DNA of 64,000 nucleotides from contig CM073591.1 in NCBI GenBank assembly GCA_037074705.1, positions 136,655,032 to 136,719,031 of the forward strand. Direction: 5' to 3'. The notes beneath the pieces were generated by a model. The model saw only the letters and a list, made by a program, of their open reading frames with translations, did no database searches and was not told the DNA's origin. Positions 37,440 through 48,900 of this stretch are shown here, in pieces; the stretch's first letter is position 1, and each line of letters opens with the position of its first letter. Position numbers and translations under genes: made by a program. Origin of the DNA: Zhengitettix transpicula (taxonomy: Eukaryota > Arthropoda > Insecta > Orthoptera > Tetrigidae).

Positions 37440-37442
<3 letters not shown>

Positions 37443-38477
37443 AACAATCAAACGGTTGTCTAAATAAAAAGATTAATATTTATAAACAACAAACAATTTA
37501 TTTATCCAAATTTAGCAATTTATACAATTTAACATTATAAAAAGGATGTCATTCTCTCATGGGTCTTTACTGGGTTTGATATCGGACAAAACATTTAACT
37601 TAATCAAAGAACCCAACATTTATCTTTAACTTAAAAGGACATATTTATTCGTCTAGACGTAGACGAAAATTATTGACAAACTTATTCTACCAGATTGATT
37701 TTAACTTTAACTTTAAAGAGTTTATTTTATTAACACAAAAGAAAAGAGCGATATCTGACTGTATCTTTTAATTCGGTTTACACTTGCTCGTGGTGAAAAC
37801 TACTCGACGCTGGATGCAGTGGTCTAATTTTGATATTACAACAGATTAGACTTCAGCATACAAAAATGTTTATCGTTGAATATTTTGCTATTTCTCTCGC
37901 AGGCTGCAAAATTTCTCCATTCTCGGGGCTCACCCCTCTCCCACTCTAACCAACTCTAACTCCAAAACTCAACTAACTCCTTCAAAAGCCGCTCTCGCTT
38001 ATATATCACAGCCCCTTCCTTTTTCCTTTGTTCCTAAACTATGTCGCAACTGCTCGATGACAGTTTCCTCCATTACCCCGAGATTTATATTATGCAGCTG
38101 CAGTTCCTTATTTAGCAAGTAGCTCGCTACTCTGTCTTGTCCCAAAGCCGACCATCGAGACAGGTCTAATTTGTCTTTGCACCCTCAATTACTTTGAACT
38201 TGTATTCTCACCCCCGCACGCACGTGCGCTGTTCTAAATTCTCCAGACCACCCAAACTGCACCCTCAATCCTGAGTAAACAACATTACAAACTGTTCTTT
38301 GAACTGTCCAGGCCATTAATCAGAAACAATACCTGCCTTAACAGATTTATCTTGCGACAGGCCACCCGCATGTGCCTTGCTCTGAATTCTCCATACCAAT
38401 CCTAAGTACACAACATTACAACTTCCTCCGACGGCCAAGACCATTAATCTGAAACAATGCCTTTCCTTCAAGGCATT

Positions 38478-38480
<3 letters not shown>
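37440..38480. mobile_element. LTR-like 1,041-bp unit between (TA)n tracts
   Basis: Begins TGTAACAATC and ends GGCATTACA, i.e. TG...CA with short inverted ends, and is bounded by (TA)n on both sides (37404-37439 and 38481-38518). It shares GTCTTTACTGGGTTTGAT and GATATCTGACT..TTTACACTTG-like blocks with 59082-59780. No coding frame. A solo LTR is my reading; the class is not proven. Confidence 0.5.

Positions 38481-38518
<38 letters not shown>
38481..38518. repeat. (TA)n microsatellite
   Basis: TA tract at the right edge of the LTR-like unit. Confidence 0.95.
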
Positions 38519-38519
<1 letters not shown>

Positions 38520-38523
<4 letters not shown>

Positions 38524-39125
38524 CAATTTAACGTCGCATTAACCTTTTGGGCATTAGCGACTTACATCTGTCAAGTTCTACAGTTGTATAACATTTAAAT
38601 TACTTTAAACAAATCAGTTTTCATCGTAAAGTCTATGAGGTTGTTTATTGCTGCTCCTGTTTAAGAACATTATTTAAATTTGTGTTCGTACTGTTAATGC
38701 CCTCTCCTCGCGTCTCATGTTACTTCGCCTGTTTTAGAAAATACCCATTCTGATGGCACTGAAGTTGGCACTCACAGACACTTCTGTGCAAGTTAATAGA
38801 GTTCGGGAGACATTTATTTTGTTGACTCCCTACATTCTGACGGATTCTGCCTCAAATTAGTGGCATCTCCAACTTCACCTGAATAATAGATTAAGTATGA
38901 GTTGTAACAGTTCTATCGTATTTCGCTTTTTTTAGAGTTGTTCACATATTTTTTGGCTTTCTTGTTATGTAATGAACCATAATCAAATAATATTATAAAA
39001 GTATTGGCGGGTGTCATTGTTAAGGCACAAATGGCAACGCCACTATTGTTGGTGTGACGGAGGATGTGAACCAGCGAGAATGTTTTAGAATCAACAGACA
39101 AGTGGTGCGGAACACAAAAGTAGAT
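38520..39125. other. No feature recognised
   Basis: Between the LTR-like unit and family B copy B7. The minus frame 38913-39344 runs into B7 and is not a gene. Confidence 0.4.
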
Positions 39126-39126
39126 G

Positions 39127-39568
39127 TAAACCTTTGCGGATGCCTTGTCCTGTTTTTGGTTTTTTGAACAAAGGTTCCCACAAGCCGAGGCACCTCGGCC
39201 TGCTTTGTGGGGTGTATGTTCCGGGGTCGAAGACTTGTTTGATATTCCTATTGGATTAGTCGGCCAGCTGCCTCCTAAACTGGTCGAGGAACGGAGGTTT
39301 CCCACAGCAAACCCTTCTCCCGCCATCGGAAGGGCGTGGGACAAGTACCCAATACCCGACCTACCTGATGCAGGTATTCTAGGGTTTGTCCTGCATCACT
39401 TTTGGGCGAATGCCGGGTAGGATCATTAAACTACAGCCCTGGGGCCCTAGTTAACACTTGGCTACCTTGTCTTACCTTTCCGCATCCCCCCTTTCAGTCC
39501 CTTTCCTATGCTATAAGAGGGGAGTTGCCACTATGTGGATTACCCTTTACATAGCCGGTCTACACCTT
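39127..39568 (+). mobile_element. Family B retroposon, copy B7
   Basis: 5'-truncated, starts near CTTTGCGGATGCCTTGTCCT and ends AGCCGGTCTACACC, followed by a TTC-rich stretch instead of a long A-tail. Internal deletions relative to B6. Confidence 0.85.
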
Positions 39569-39669
39569 CTTCTTCTTTTCTGCACGAGAGTAATCATTCA
39601 GTAATCTAAGCCAATTAGATACTTACTGAGCGAGCAATAAGGTGTGTGAAAGGGCACTTACAATGTTTC

Positions 39670-40009
39670 GTCAATAGTAAGATCGGTTAGTCGAGACGTG
39701 AGGCTGATTAAAAAGTGTACTTATCGTGATAGGGGCAAGGGTTTGTTGTTGCGCTCCGCCCATATGGTATCTGGTCATCCTGTGGACATCGTGGTTGATG
39801 GTTCTGGACATTATAGCAGCCAAGCCGCTGTTTGGGAGACAATAAACTTCCTGAATTTTAATTATTGTAAAGTTATTGAATCATTTTCACTAGTTACCTC
39901 CACATCTCGTGTTCTCTTAGGCATTTCAAAATTTTTAATTTCCTGGAAAAAATTTAAAGTACTGTTTATTGGTGGCCCACAATATACCTTGAGAAAGTTT
40001 TGTGCTTAG
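39670..40009 (+). other. Unassigned 103-codon open frame
   Basis: Frame 39698-40009. The first half is GC-richer (GLLLRSAHMV, VDIVVDGSGHYSS) than its surroundings, the second half is AT-driven. No domain, signal peptide or splice pattern was recognised. It may be a chance frame or a worn repeat. Confidence 0.2.
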
Positions 40010-40601
40010 CTGTAATATTTTAAATTATTTGCATCAATTCAGCTTATCATTTCAAGCATATGTGTTGTGTCGTGTTTTTCTTATTTTCTTGTAAATCCAT
40101 AATAAATGTATATTATCTATTAATCTTCCAAGATTTAGTTGAATCCGGAATCGCTCTCAAAATCAAAGAATGTTAAATAAGTCAGATAATTGTACGTTAT
40201 AATTTGGACTACCCGCAACGAGGGTTTATTAAATAAGATCGTACTTTTTTTAAAAAAAAGATTTAAATAAGTATTCTATACAGCTAATAGACTAACGTAT
40301 ATGGGGAAAAAAATGTATCAAACGTATGTGGATGAAGCGATTATTCAATTATTAGAATCATTCGATTACACACCTCACTATCAATGTTTTTAAACAAAGG
40401 TAGGATTACTTTGTAACTGTTCTGAATTTGGCCAATAACAGACGCCTTGTTATAATAAATAAGAGGATAAACGTCAGTAAAACCCAACCCAGTTGGTTGA
40501 GGTGTAAAGTTTGACAAATAATGAGGTTCGTTTAACTACAGAAACATTTTTTTCCACAAGTCATTAATTTATAATCATTGCTTAAATAGAAATAACGTAA
40601 G

Positions 40602-40872
40602 CTGACTCCTAAATAGGTCGAGGCGTCTCTATAGGAAACCCCGCTACAGTCAACGGAAGAGCGTGAGACGAGTATACCAAGAGTCCGACTTATCTTACGT
40701 AAATTTTCCGGGGTTCTCCCAGCATCGCTTTTGTAGAAATGCCGGGTGGAACCTTTAAACCGTACCCCTGAGGCCTTAGTTAACCCTTGGCAACCTTGCT
40801 CTCCCTTCCGCATCCCCTCTTGCAAATCCCTACTTATCCTATTAAAGGGGAACTGCCACTACCCTAAAAAAA
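40602..40872 (+). mobile_element. Family B retroposon, old 5'-truncated copy B8
   Basis: Starts at CTCCTAAATAGGTCGAGGCG and ends CTATTAAAGGGGAACTGCCA then CCTAAAAAAAA. More diverged than B6. Confidence 0.8.
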
Positions 40873-41208
40873 ACTCCATAAAATACACATTTTACACACA
40901 GGAATGAGCCGTGGGTAACAAAAAAAATCGTTTTTAATGGTAATCGACTTATTTTAAAAACCAATAAATAGTTATTTTGGTTACAAATCAGCAAATTTTT
41001 TAAATTGAATTTTAATCTAACCTCCAGTTGAGCGTCTAATATGCCAAATAAGCAAGCAATCTTGATTATATTTTTAAAAAAATTTCCTCTGCAACTCATG
41101 AAGTATTTTGCTGTTTTGTGTATTTCACTGTATTAGTCGGGCATGCAATAGTTTCGACGCGAAATTTTCATATACAATCAGACCGTTCTACTAACATGGT
41201 GGTGCTCA

Positions 41209-41463
41209 TTACAGTTCCCCATAAAATTTCTTTTGCTCTCTTTGCATTGCGCTCTCAGGGTTTTTTTTTTTAGAACTTGGAGAAGGTAAGAGACTAAAAA
41301 CAGGAGATGCTCCAGCATCATGCGTCGACGTCATGGTCGATATCTCAGAGCTAGTTTCGGCCTTAGCATTGGACACTAGAGATCGATAAAGGCGCAAGGT
41401 GTAGATTCTGGAGGCCCCAGCACAAATCTTGCGGATATTCGAAGTCGCTAACGACTCAAACAT
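41209..41463 (-). other. Unassigned 84-codon open frame
   Basis: Starts MFESLATSNIRKICAG and ends KKFYGEL before TAA; Ser/Lys-rich in the second half with an A-run coding KKK. It is more GC-rich than its neighbourhood and has coding-like composition, but no family or splice sites were identified. Possibly a processed or transposon-derived remnant. Confidence 0.25.
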
Positions 41464-41507
41464 TGTTTAACAAAAGCCTACATAAAAATCGAAAAAATTA
41501 CGTCTGA

Positions 41508-41571
41508 TTGAAAATTAATAAGAAGAAAGATAGCCAAATAACAAAATAAGTGATAATATAAATACCTAATA
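41508..41571. mobile_element. Foldback MITE, family A, left half only
   Basis: TTACGTCTGATTGAAAATTA then AAGAAAGATAGCCAAATAAC and TAATATAAATACC; the right half is missing. Confidence 0.7.
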
Positions 41572-41819
41572 TTTGACGCCTAGCCGTATCATTAGCGTCT
41601 TCTACTCCTCTTTTAACGTATATATTATGTCTTTCATAAACTTTATTTTGCTCACTTTTGGCTTCAATATTTTTTCTAACTTTAAAACTTGGGTGAAACT
41701 TTCGAAGAAATTATTTATTGCGAGGATCCAGTGTGAGTATTATTTTAGAAAATGTGATGTTTTGCCAGCTCATTTAAGTAATAAATATTTCTTCCTTTAT
41801 TACGAAACTTTCACATAAA

Positions 41820-42405
41820 TGCAATAACAAAATTAAATTTTTACAGTTATGCACTCTAAATTTAGAAATCAAAGAAGCTTATATAAACAAGACAACCACA
41901 AATAAAACAAGAACTAAACTGAACCAGAAATAATCCGCATTTGCTGATTTAAATTAGTCTACATTTTCCTATAGGTAAACCTATAGTTACGTTTTGATTA
42001 TCATTATAAACATTATGGCACAGAATATGTGTATTTAAGTTGAGCATATCACGCGGTATACAAATAATTTGGGCGGGAAAATTTATGGAATTAAGTCTAT
42101 AAGAAATTAAATGACATAATTAACTAGTACACACTGTAACACAAACTTGAATTGTACAAAAGAGTTAATTGTTTACAAGTCGTATTTCCTTTTTAATCTT
42201 ATTTCGTTATTAGACGGCGGAAAATGCTCATAGTCGTTGATGCCTATTATAGGGCATTTGCTTAACCCAATACCCAGATCTCAGTACGTCGTCAACTTTT
42301 ATACATGCGACAAAGTCCCCGTTATAAGCCGAGCAATTCAATTGTGTATAGTTTGGACTTGACTTCCTTTATTTTGGAATTAGCTGTTGATGCTCACGTT
42401 ATACA
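41820..42405. other. No feature recognised
   Basis: AT-rich stretch before family B copy B9. Confidence 0.4.
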
Positions 42406-42418
42406 TATTGTTATACTG

Positions 42419-42933
42419 TTTTTTTTAGGGCAACAGACTACATGAGGGTAATCCACGTTGGGCAACTCCCCTTTAATAGCATAGGAAGGGATTTGAAAGG
42501 GGGGATGCGGAAGGGTAGAGGAAGGTAGCCAAGGGTTAACTAGAGCCCCCAGGCTATATTTTAAGGATCCTACCCAGCATTCGCCTAAAGAAATGCAGGG
42601 AAAAACCTGCATCAGGTAGGTCGGGCATTGGGCACTTGTCCCACGCCATTTCGATAGCGGGAGAGGAGTTTGCTGTGGGGACGCAGCATTCCCTTCTCCG
42701 TTCCTCGACCAGTTTATGAGGCAGCTGGCCAACTATTCCAATGGGAGTAGCGGACAACTCTTACCGTATGCCCAAGGTCTGAGACCCCGGAACATACACC
42801 TCTCAGAACAGGCCAAGGTGCCTCAGCTTGTGGGAACCATAGTTCAAAAACGGAGAGGAAAAGGCATCCCCTTCGTATCTCTCCTACAAGGTTCTGCCTG
42901 CGAGAGAATAGCCCTCACAGACTCATTATTCAA
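42419..42933 (-). mobile_element. Family B retroposon, near-full copy B9 with target duplication
   Basis: Minus orientation. TGTTATACTG stands at 42409-42418 and again at 42934-42943, a ten-base target duplication, with the A-tail (as T-run) on the 42419 side. It opens with the CTATTCTCTCGCAGGCAGAA 5' end when read on the minus strand. Confidence 0.92.
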
Positions 42934-42949
42934 TGTTATACTGGGTATG

Positions 42950-44045
42950 ATACGTGATTGATATATTTGTATTTAATACTCAAAAAGTAACAAGTGACTT
43001 ACAATAAGACATTCGAGTGGCTGAGGTCTCAAATTTTTCATGCTAAAGAATCTCTACGGAGGCAATTGGTTTCTTCAGTACTGATTTTAAATGTGTTTGT
43101 GATCAGTTTCATCCTCTATAGACCATTACCAAATCATACTGGACAAGATTGCAACAAACGTTTTTCGATAGAACTGCCACTTTGTTGGGGAAATGACCGA
43201 ATTTAACGAGTTGTTTGGGTAGTCGACAAAATATTTCTACAGAAATGGTCACATCGGACGCCAGCGGGTGGCAATATAATTTGATGACTATCCAAATTTG
43301 GCAAAAAATAATTCCAAACACCTTGAATTGGACATTATTTCAACGAGGCAATGAATAGACTAATAAGTTTAATGATGCTATTATTTTCTTCAAAGTGAAT
43401 ATTTTCCATTAATTATTTCAAATGTATATATTATCTTCTACTTATCTTTGAAGGTGGCAGCATACACACACTAAATTCTACTCCTCTTAAGCTAAGATGC
43501 AAATAAAAATGGACAAACTTTTGAATTTTATTTTTCTTATGTAACAAATCTTTGCTAAATAAAAATTATTTCAATTATTTTCTGCCATTTTCCTATGGTT
43601 CTAATAAGCAGCTGTTCCACACACATTTCTAGGTTTTCTGAAGTGATTGGTTATGAGTCATATTGGTTCACTCCAGAAATCCTGTACTAAATTTCTTCAG
43701 TTCCCTTTTCAATAATAAATACCAATGCCATACCACTTAAAATAAATGGCATTAACAAATATACATTATGCAACACATGTAAGTCAGTCTCAAAGTATGA
43801 GTGGGAATATACTAATACACAAAAGCCACATCTAATAAGGAAAATAATAATGAAGGAAAACTTTGCCAGTTTCATTATTACAGGCTAAATAAATCACTGT
43901 ATGAAATTACTAATCCTGTAGCTATCATCATTCCACTCTACTTGGAACACGTTATGATTATTAATCTCTGAAATGTAACAATGCATTTGTGCACCGTTTA
44001 GGACTGTTCTATTTACCATTTAATGAGACAAATATATTACCATCC
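42950..44045. other. No gene recognised
   Basis: AT-rich. Frames at 42994-43206 and 43109-43321 oppose each other and show no family. Confidence 0.4.
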
Positions 44046-44050
44046 TTTTT

Positions 44051-44195
44051 TTTAGGGTAACAGTCTATATGAGGGTAATCCACATGGTTTAATGATCCTA
44101 CCCGACAATTTGCCTAAAAGTGATGAAGGGAAAACCCTAGAAAAGCATGCATCAGGTAGGTCAGGCATTTGGTACTTGTCCACACCCTTCCAATG
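44051..44195 (-). mobile_element. Family B retroposon, internally deleted copy B10
   Basis: TTTTTTTAGGGTAACAGTC and GAGGGTAATCCACATGG join directly to GATCCTACCCGACAATTTGC, skipping the body; it ends near CCCTTCCAATGG. Lies about 350 bp beyond the mad2 stop codon. Confidence 0.8.
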
Positions 44196-44548
44196 GCAAA
44201 TATTTTTCAATAAATATATCAAATACATTTCAATGTAACTGCAAGTAAAACATATATTTGTCTTTCTGGTATATAAAACAAAAATACATTATTGATTAAC
44301 ACGACAAACATACTGCCAACCTTTCAAGATAGATTACGAGACTACCTAACTTTTCATATTCACAATGTGTAACCTACATACAAATACACAAAAAGACAAG
44401 TATTAATGATGGTCTAAAATATATTTAAAAATGTATCTTTATCAAATGCACAGCCTTCAAAAATTTGCAGAATCTATTTCATTGCTATTGTAACCAACAT
44501 TGAATAGTCTTCCGCAATTAAATATTAAAATACAACATTGTCCAGAAA

Positions 44549-44712
44549 TTATTCCAGTTTATAAGTAACAAATGTTTCCATCTTGTGTAGAGATGTGGAG
44601 AAGGTACGAAGTTGTATTTCTTGGGAATTATGAATAAATCCACCTTGTGTTTCATCCCAGTTCTTGGGCACTTCACAGTCAGCTTTGGTGAATACAAGAA
44701 CATCAAATGCAC
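44549..44712 (-). CDS. mad2: mad2 exon 4 (C-terminal safety belt and stop)
   Basis: Completes Cys152, codes 153-205 and ends with TAA at 44549-44551. The acceptor is GGAATTTTCAG. PKNWDET and LRTFSTSLHK match the mobile C-terminal region of MAD2 that switches between open and closed folds. No clear AATAAA signal was found in the next ~300 bp on this strand. Confidence 0.95.
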
Positions 44713-45168
44713 CTGAAAATTCCAAGATTATGTCAATTGAGGTTGTAAATGAAAACAATTTAAAAAGCAAAACAATTAGAAATATAAAAGTAATTGCTAA
44801 TCTTTTATATTTAAACATTAACAATTATATTTATTAAATAAACAGTTAATTTAGTTTATCTTCACTCAGTTAACATAATATTCATAAAACATGAATGCAG
44901 TATGATTGAGAATATCTATATATTCATTTATTGCATCACTAAATCAGGGAACGCAAAGCCATAATATGATCATGTAAATTTATAATTGTTTTTGTCAATT
45001 ACTTAATACCAGTATCAAGTGCTGATGAAGTTAAGGACATACATTACATTTTGTATAACTCTGAAAAAACGCCATATTGAGATACACTTAGATAGGAAAG
45101 AGAGGCAGTAAAGTGGACTTATCTGATATCAACAGTTGGTCCAGTCGGACTGAGGAGTAATATATATA

Positions 45169-45226
<58 letters not shown>

Positions 45227-45871
45227 AATAGTGAGAATGTGACATTGTCAAAAATATTGGTATGGAAAGGATAGAGAGATAGGTTGTGGCTTACCTGAAA
45301 GTGAAGTACGGTGTCGCCATGAGGAACTGAAGGTTGTTCTTCAAATTTTCGGAGGCTCTCAGCCTCCTTCTTCAGGAAGGAGTGTTACACCATTCCGTGC
45401 ACCGGCCGGCCGGTGCACGGAATGGTGTAACACTCCTTCCTGAAGAAGGAGGCTGAGAGCCTCCGAAAATTTGAAGAACAACCTTCAGTTCCTCATGGCG
45501 ACACCGTACTTCACTTTCAGGTAAGCCACAACCTATCTCTCTATCCTTTCCATACCAATATATATATATATATATATAAATGTTAAGGATATTAACTATT
45601 AAGTGATGAAGCCATATTTTGAAATTGGATAGTGAGGAATATATAAATATAGGACAAAGGTTGGGAATACTCTTTGAAGAAAGAATATGCCTAGGCATAG
45701 TAATCTGCTCAAAGGAAGCATATCTTGAAGGTATAGAGAGGAAAGGAAGAAGGAAAGACTGAAAATATTCGGCAGGGCCGGTAATCAAAGCCAGGTACTT
45801 TTGCATTGTATGCAAATGCTCTTCACTCCCTCTGCTCTATTCATTTCACCCTCTACACCCAATAAGACTGG

Positions 45872-45903
<32 letters not shown>

Positions 45904-48900
45904 GGACAAAGAATAAAATTAATACCAAGGAGGAGTTTTGTTACATACAAATTTTGAGAGATGTGTAAATACACTTCTGCAAGATGATGTCTATTAAAGT
46001 TTTGTGTTAGATTAATAAGAGTGGTAATAATAGTGCCACTATAAACATTAAAATAACAGTTGCTTTAATTGCATGATGTGAACTTAGCGAACACTGTGAA
46101 TTGTAGGCTATCTCACTGTAACTGTTGGATGAAGAGTTCTCGGAATACCAAAATGGTATGTTTGTAACATTTTGATGGTTGGCACATCCAGGTGAAATGT
46201 TGCTCCAAGTGTGGTTGCTTATATTTTGATTTAGTGTGATGGTTGTCTTAGAGCAAGTGTTCTCCTAGTTGGTTCTTGTCCGCAAGTGGTCCACCCAGAC
46301 CAGTTTTGGCATCACATCTCAACTGCCTCTCCATTTGGAAACAACAGCCTGGTGCACACACAGGTAACAATAACTATTGGATTGTCTGACTTGTCAGTCA
46401 ATGTATGGGTACTCCATAATATGGTCAAGACTGGGTACCATGTCTTGCTCGATGGAAACCAGTGTCCCTGATTAATAGTTTCCCATGGGCATTCTTATTA
46501 CCACAGACTCCAAAGAACATTGTTTATCTTTCAGCATTGTGAACTATACTTGACTAAAAGACAACCAGAAGAAATTTCAACATTTGTGGCACTAGAGTGA
46601 CATAGACACAGTAAATGATAAATTGATTACTTGAGTTACAGCTCTCCAACAAGTGCCCCATAGCATTCATGCAAGAAACTTCCTGCCACCTGTAACACCA
46701 GTAGTGTCACTACAGACTGTTGAAATCACCATATCTGTCTCCTATTGAGTATAAATGCAACATTTTTGGATAAAACACCAGTGTTAACAACAAACAGCAT
46801 TGTCTATTGCTAATTTGACTGAGCATGCACAACAGGCATGGAACTCCATACCACAAAATGACACACAACCTGTATGACACCATGCCAAAGAAAGTGTTTC
46901 ATGTTTGTGTTTCAAATCATGGCAACTAGAATGGAAATTAATGTACCATCATTACACATTTTAAAGTTTTCTCCAAATACTTTAACCATTGACCTTGAAG
47001 CTATAATAAATAAATGTTACCTAAAAAAATGCCTCATCTAAATTTCATTCTTTTAAACCAATTTCTTTTTTATGTTGAGATTTCAACTTCCCCCCCTTTT
47101 GTGTATGTATGTATGATGCCAACAGCCAGCCCTGTGTTTGGAATTAAGAGTGTAGTCAGATTACAGGAGGAGCATACACTGCCTCCTAATGAACAAAGAC
47201 TACACCTCTAATAATTTTACAACTCTTTCCTGTCAGGTATGGTGCCACAGGACTTCAAACCCACAGAAAAACCCACCACCATATCAATTATATATACAAC
47301 CACACACAGACCTATATATAGTATGCAGTCCTGAGGAAATTTTGAGATGTTCATAACAATGTAGCCTAGCAATGCCAACTATCAATTAAAAGTAAGTCAG
47401 TCACTCTCAATCCTTCTTTCCTGTCCATGAGTTAATACATAAAATAAAAATCAACAGTTGGCATCATCAGGCTGGGAAGCAGTAACATATTAAAGTTTCA
47501 AGGGCCTAAGTCCCCTTCCTCAGAACAGAAGAACTGAATGTCATTCCAGCCGAATTCAAACCCTGCCAGGCCAGCCGTTAGACACCCAACAAAGCAAACT
47601 CCTCTCTCTCTCACCAAGAAAAATAACTGAATACATACCCTAATAGATAAATAAACTTGAGGTTGTATGTAAAAAAACAGTGAGTGTGATCTATTAAAGT
47701 GAGTTGTTAGAAGACATTGAGTTCAGGACTTTACTTGGATACATTGGAAAGAGATCCCAAAGATTGAGTTCAGCAACTGACAATTTGGAGGGGGGGGGGG
47801 GTTAGGGACACATTTAAGGTAGGTCAGTGTGTGGCTACATTGGATGATCAAAATTGTTGGTGTGGTGGCTTTCAGAATTGAGCAGTTATAAGGTATTGTA
47901 TTTAGTGGTTTGGCTGCTGCAATGATCAGCAATATGTTCAGCAGGAGGTAGTTTTGAAATAAATGTTACACTTTTGTTGAAAGCATGGCAAAGTCTGCAA
48001 TTAATCTGGTAAATGGTTTGGAAATTGAGGAGGAGAATTCTTTTATTTTGTTTCTGTCTATTTGTGGAGGATTGCAGTAAGTTGAAGGATAGGGCAGAGA
48101 TGTCACCAGTTCCTATCACACAGTTGGCAACATGGCTTAAGTAGGTGAGTGACAGAATGGGGCCAACCTACAAGGATGTATAAGCATGTTGCAGAGACTG
48201 GGATATAGCCTGCAGGCAACCCTAGGGCAGGTTGAGAGTATTGTGGGAAGGATGTTTTCTATATATATATATGGGTTGGATTATAGTACATCAGGAAGAG
48301 AATGGAATTGAGTTGTTGTAAGATGTCGTTAGAGGGTGGACTTTAGTAGGTGTATAGGGCACATGATATTTGTTTCTGGAGGTCAGAGGGAGAAGCTAAT
48401 TGGCCTAATTCAAGTCCATGTAATGGAGTAAACTACAGAATAGTAGGAAAAATGTAGGGATAAACCGTGATCAACTAATTACATAACATTTAACAGGTAC
48501 TATGAGATGAAGTGTTAGGTGTATGGTTAAATAAAATGGACACAACCGCTATGAAGAGGAAAACAATTATAAACAAATAATATACTCACACAGGCAGTCT
48601 AATAAAGGAAGATAGCTGACAGATGCAGCAATCTGTCTCAATACATCTCTTATTTCTTTTTGTATAATTTTGATATCCTTGTTACCAGTTTCTTCTTCCT
48701 CCTCTTCTTTGTCACCATTTTCATAATGAACTTTGAAGTCCCACCTTTCCATAATCTCCTTTGTTTGTACATTTGTAACTGTCAACGATATTTTCTCAAC
48801 TTTCTTCTTAGCAAGCCACTCTAAATAATAAGAACAACTTATTGAAATCAAATATATGTGAAAATAATGATTAAAGTAATTAGCACACCAACCTTCTGTT

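Larger units (their letters stand above)
44713..48589 (-). other. mad2 intron 3, repeat-rich
   Basis: 3.9-kb intron between exons 3 and 4. It holds (TA)n tracts near 45161-45223, 45560-45578 and 45872-45901, a perfect 308-bp palindrome, a SINE-like block with a reversed B-box near 47470-47620, and sequence at 47700-48480 with no recognised identity. Short open frames such as 46286-46471 and 47723-48119 show no convincing protein family and I do not call them genes. Confidence 0.85.

Noticed and set aside
45372..45815. 147-codon minus frame
   Set aside because: It reads through half of the perfect palindrome and a TA repeat (Ile-Tyr run); no protein similarity.
46286..46471. Possible retroviral-type protease fragment (ITIGLSDLSVNVWVLHNM)
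   Set aside because: No DSG/DTG active-site motif and no neighbouring retroelement domain; similarity is too weak.
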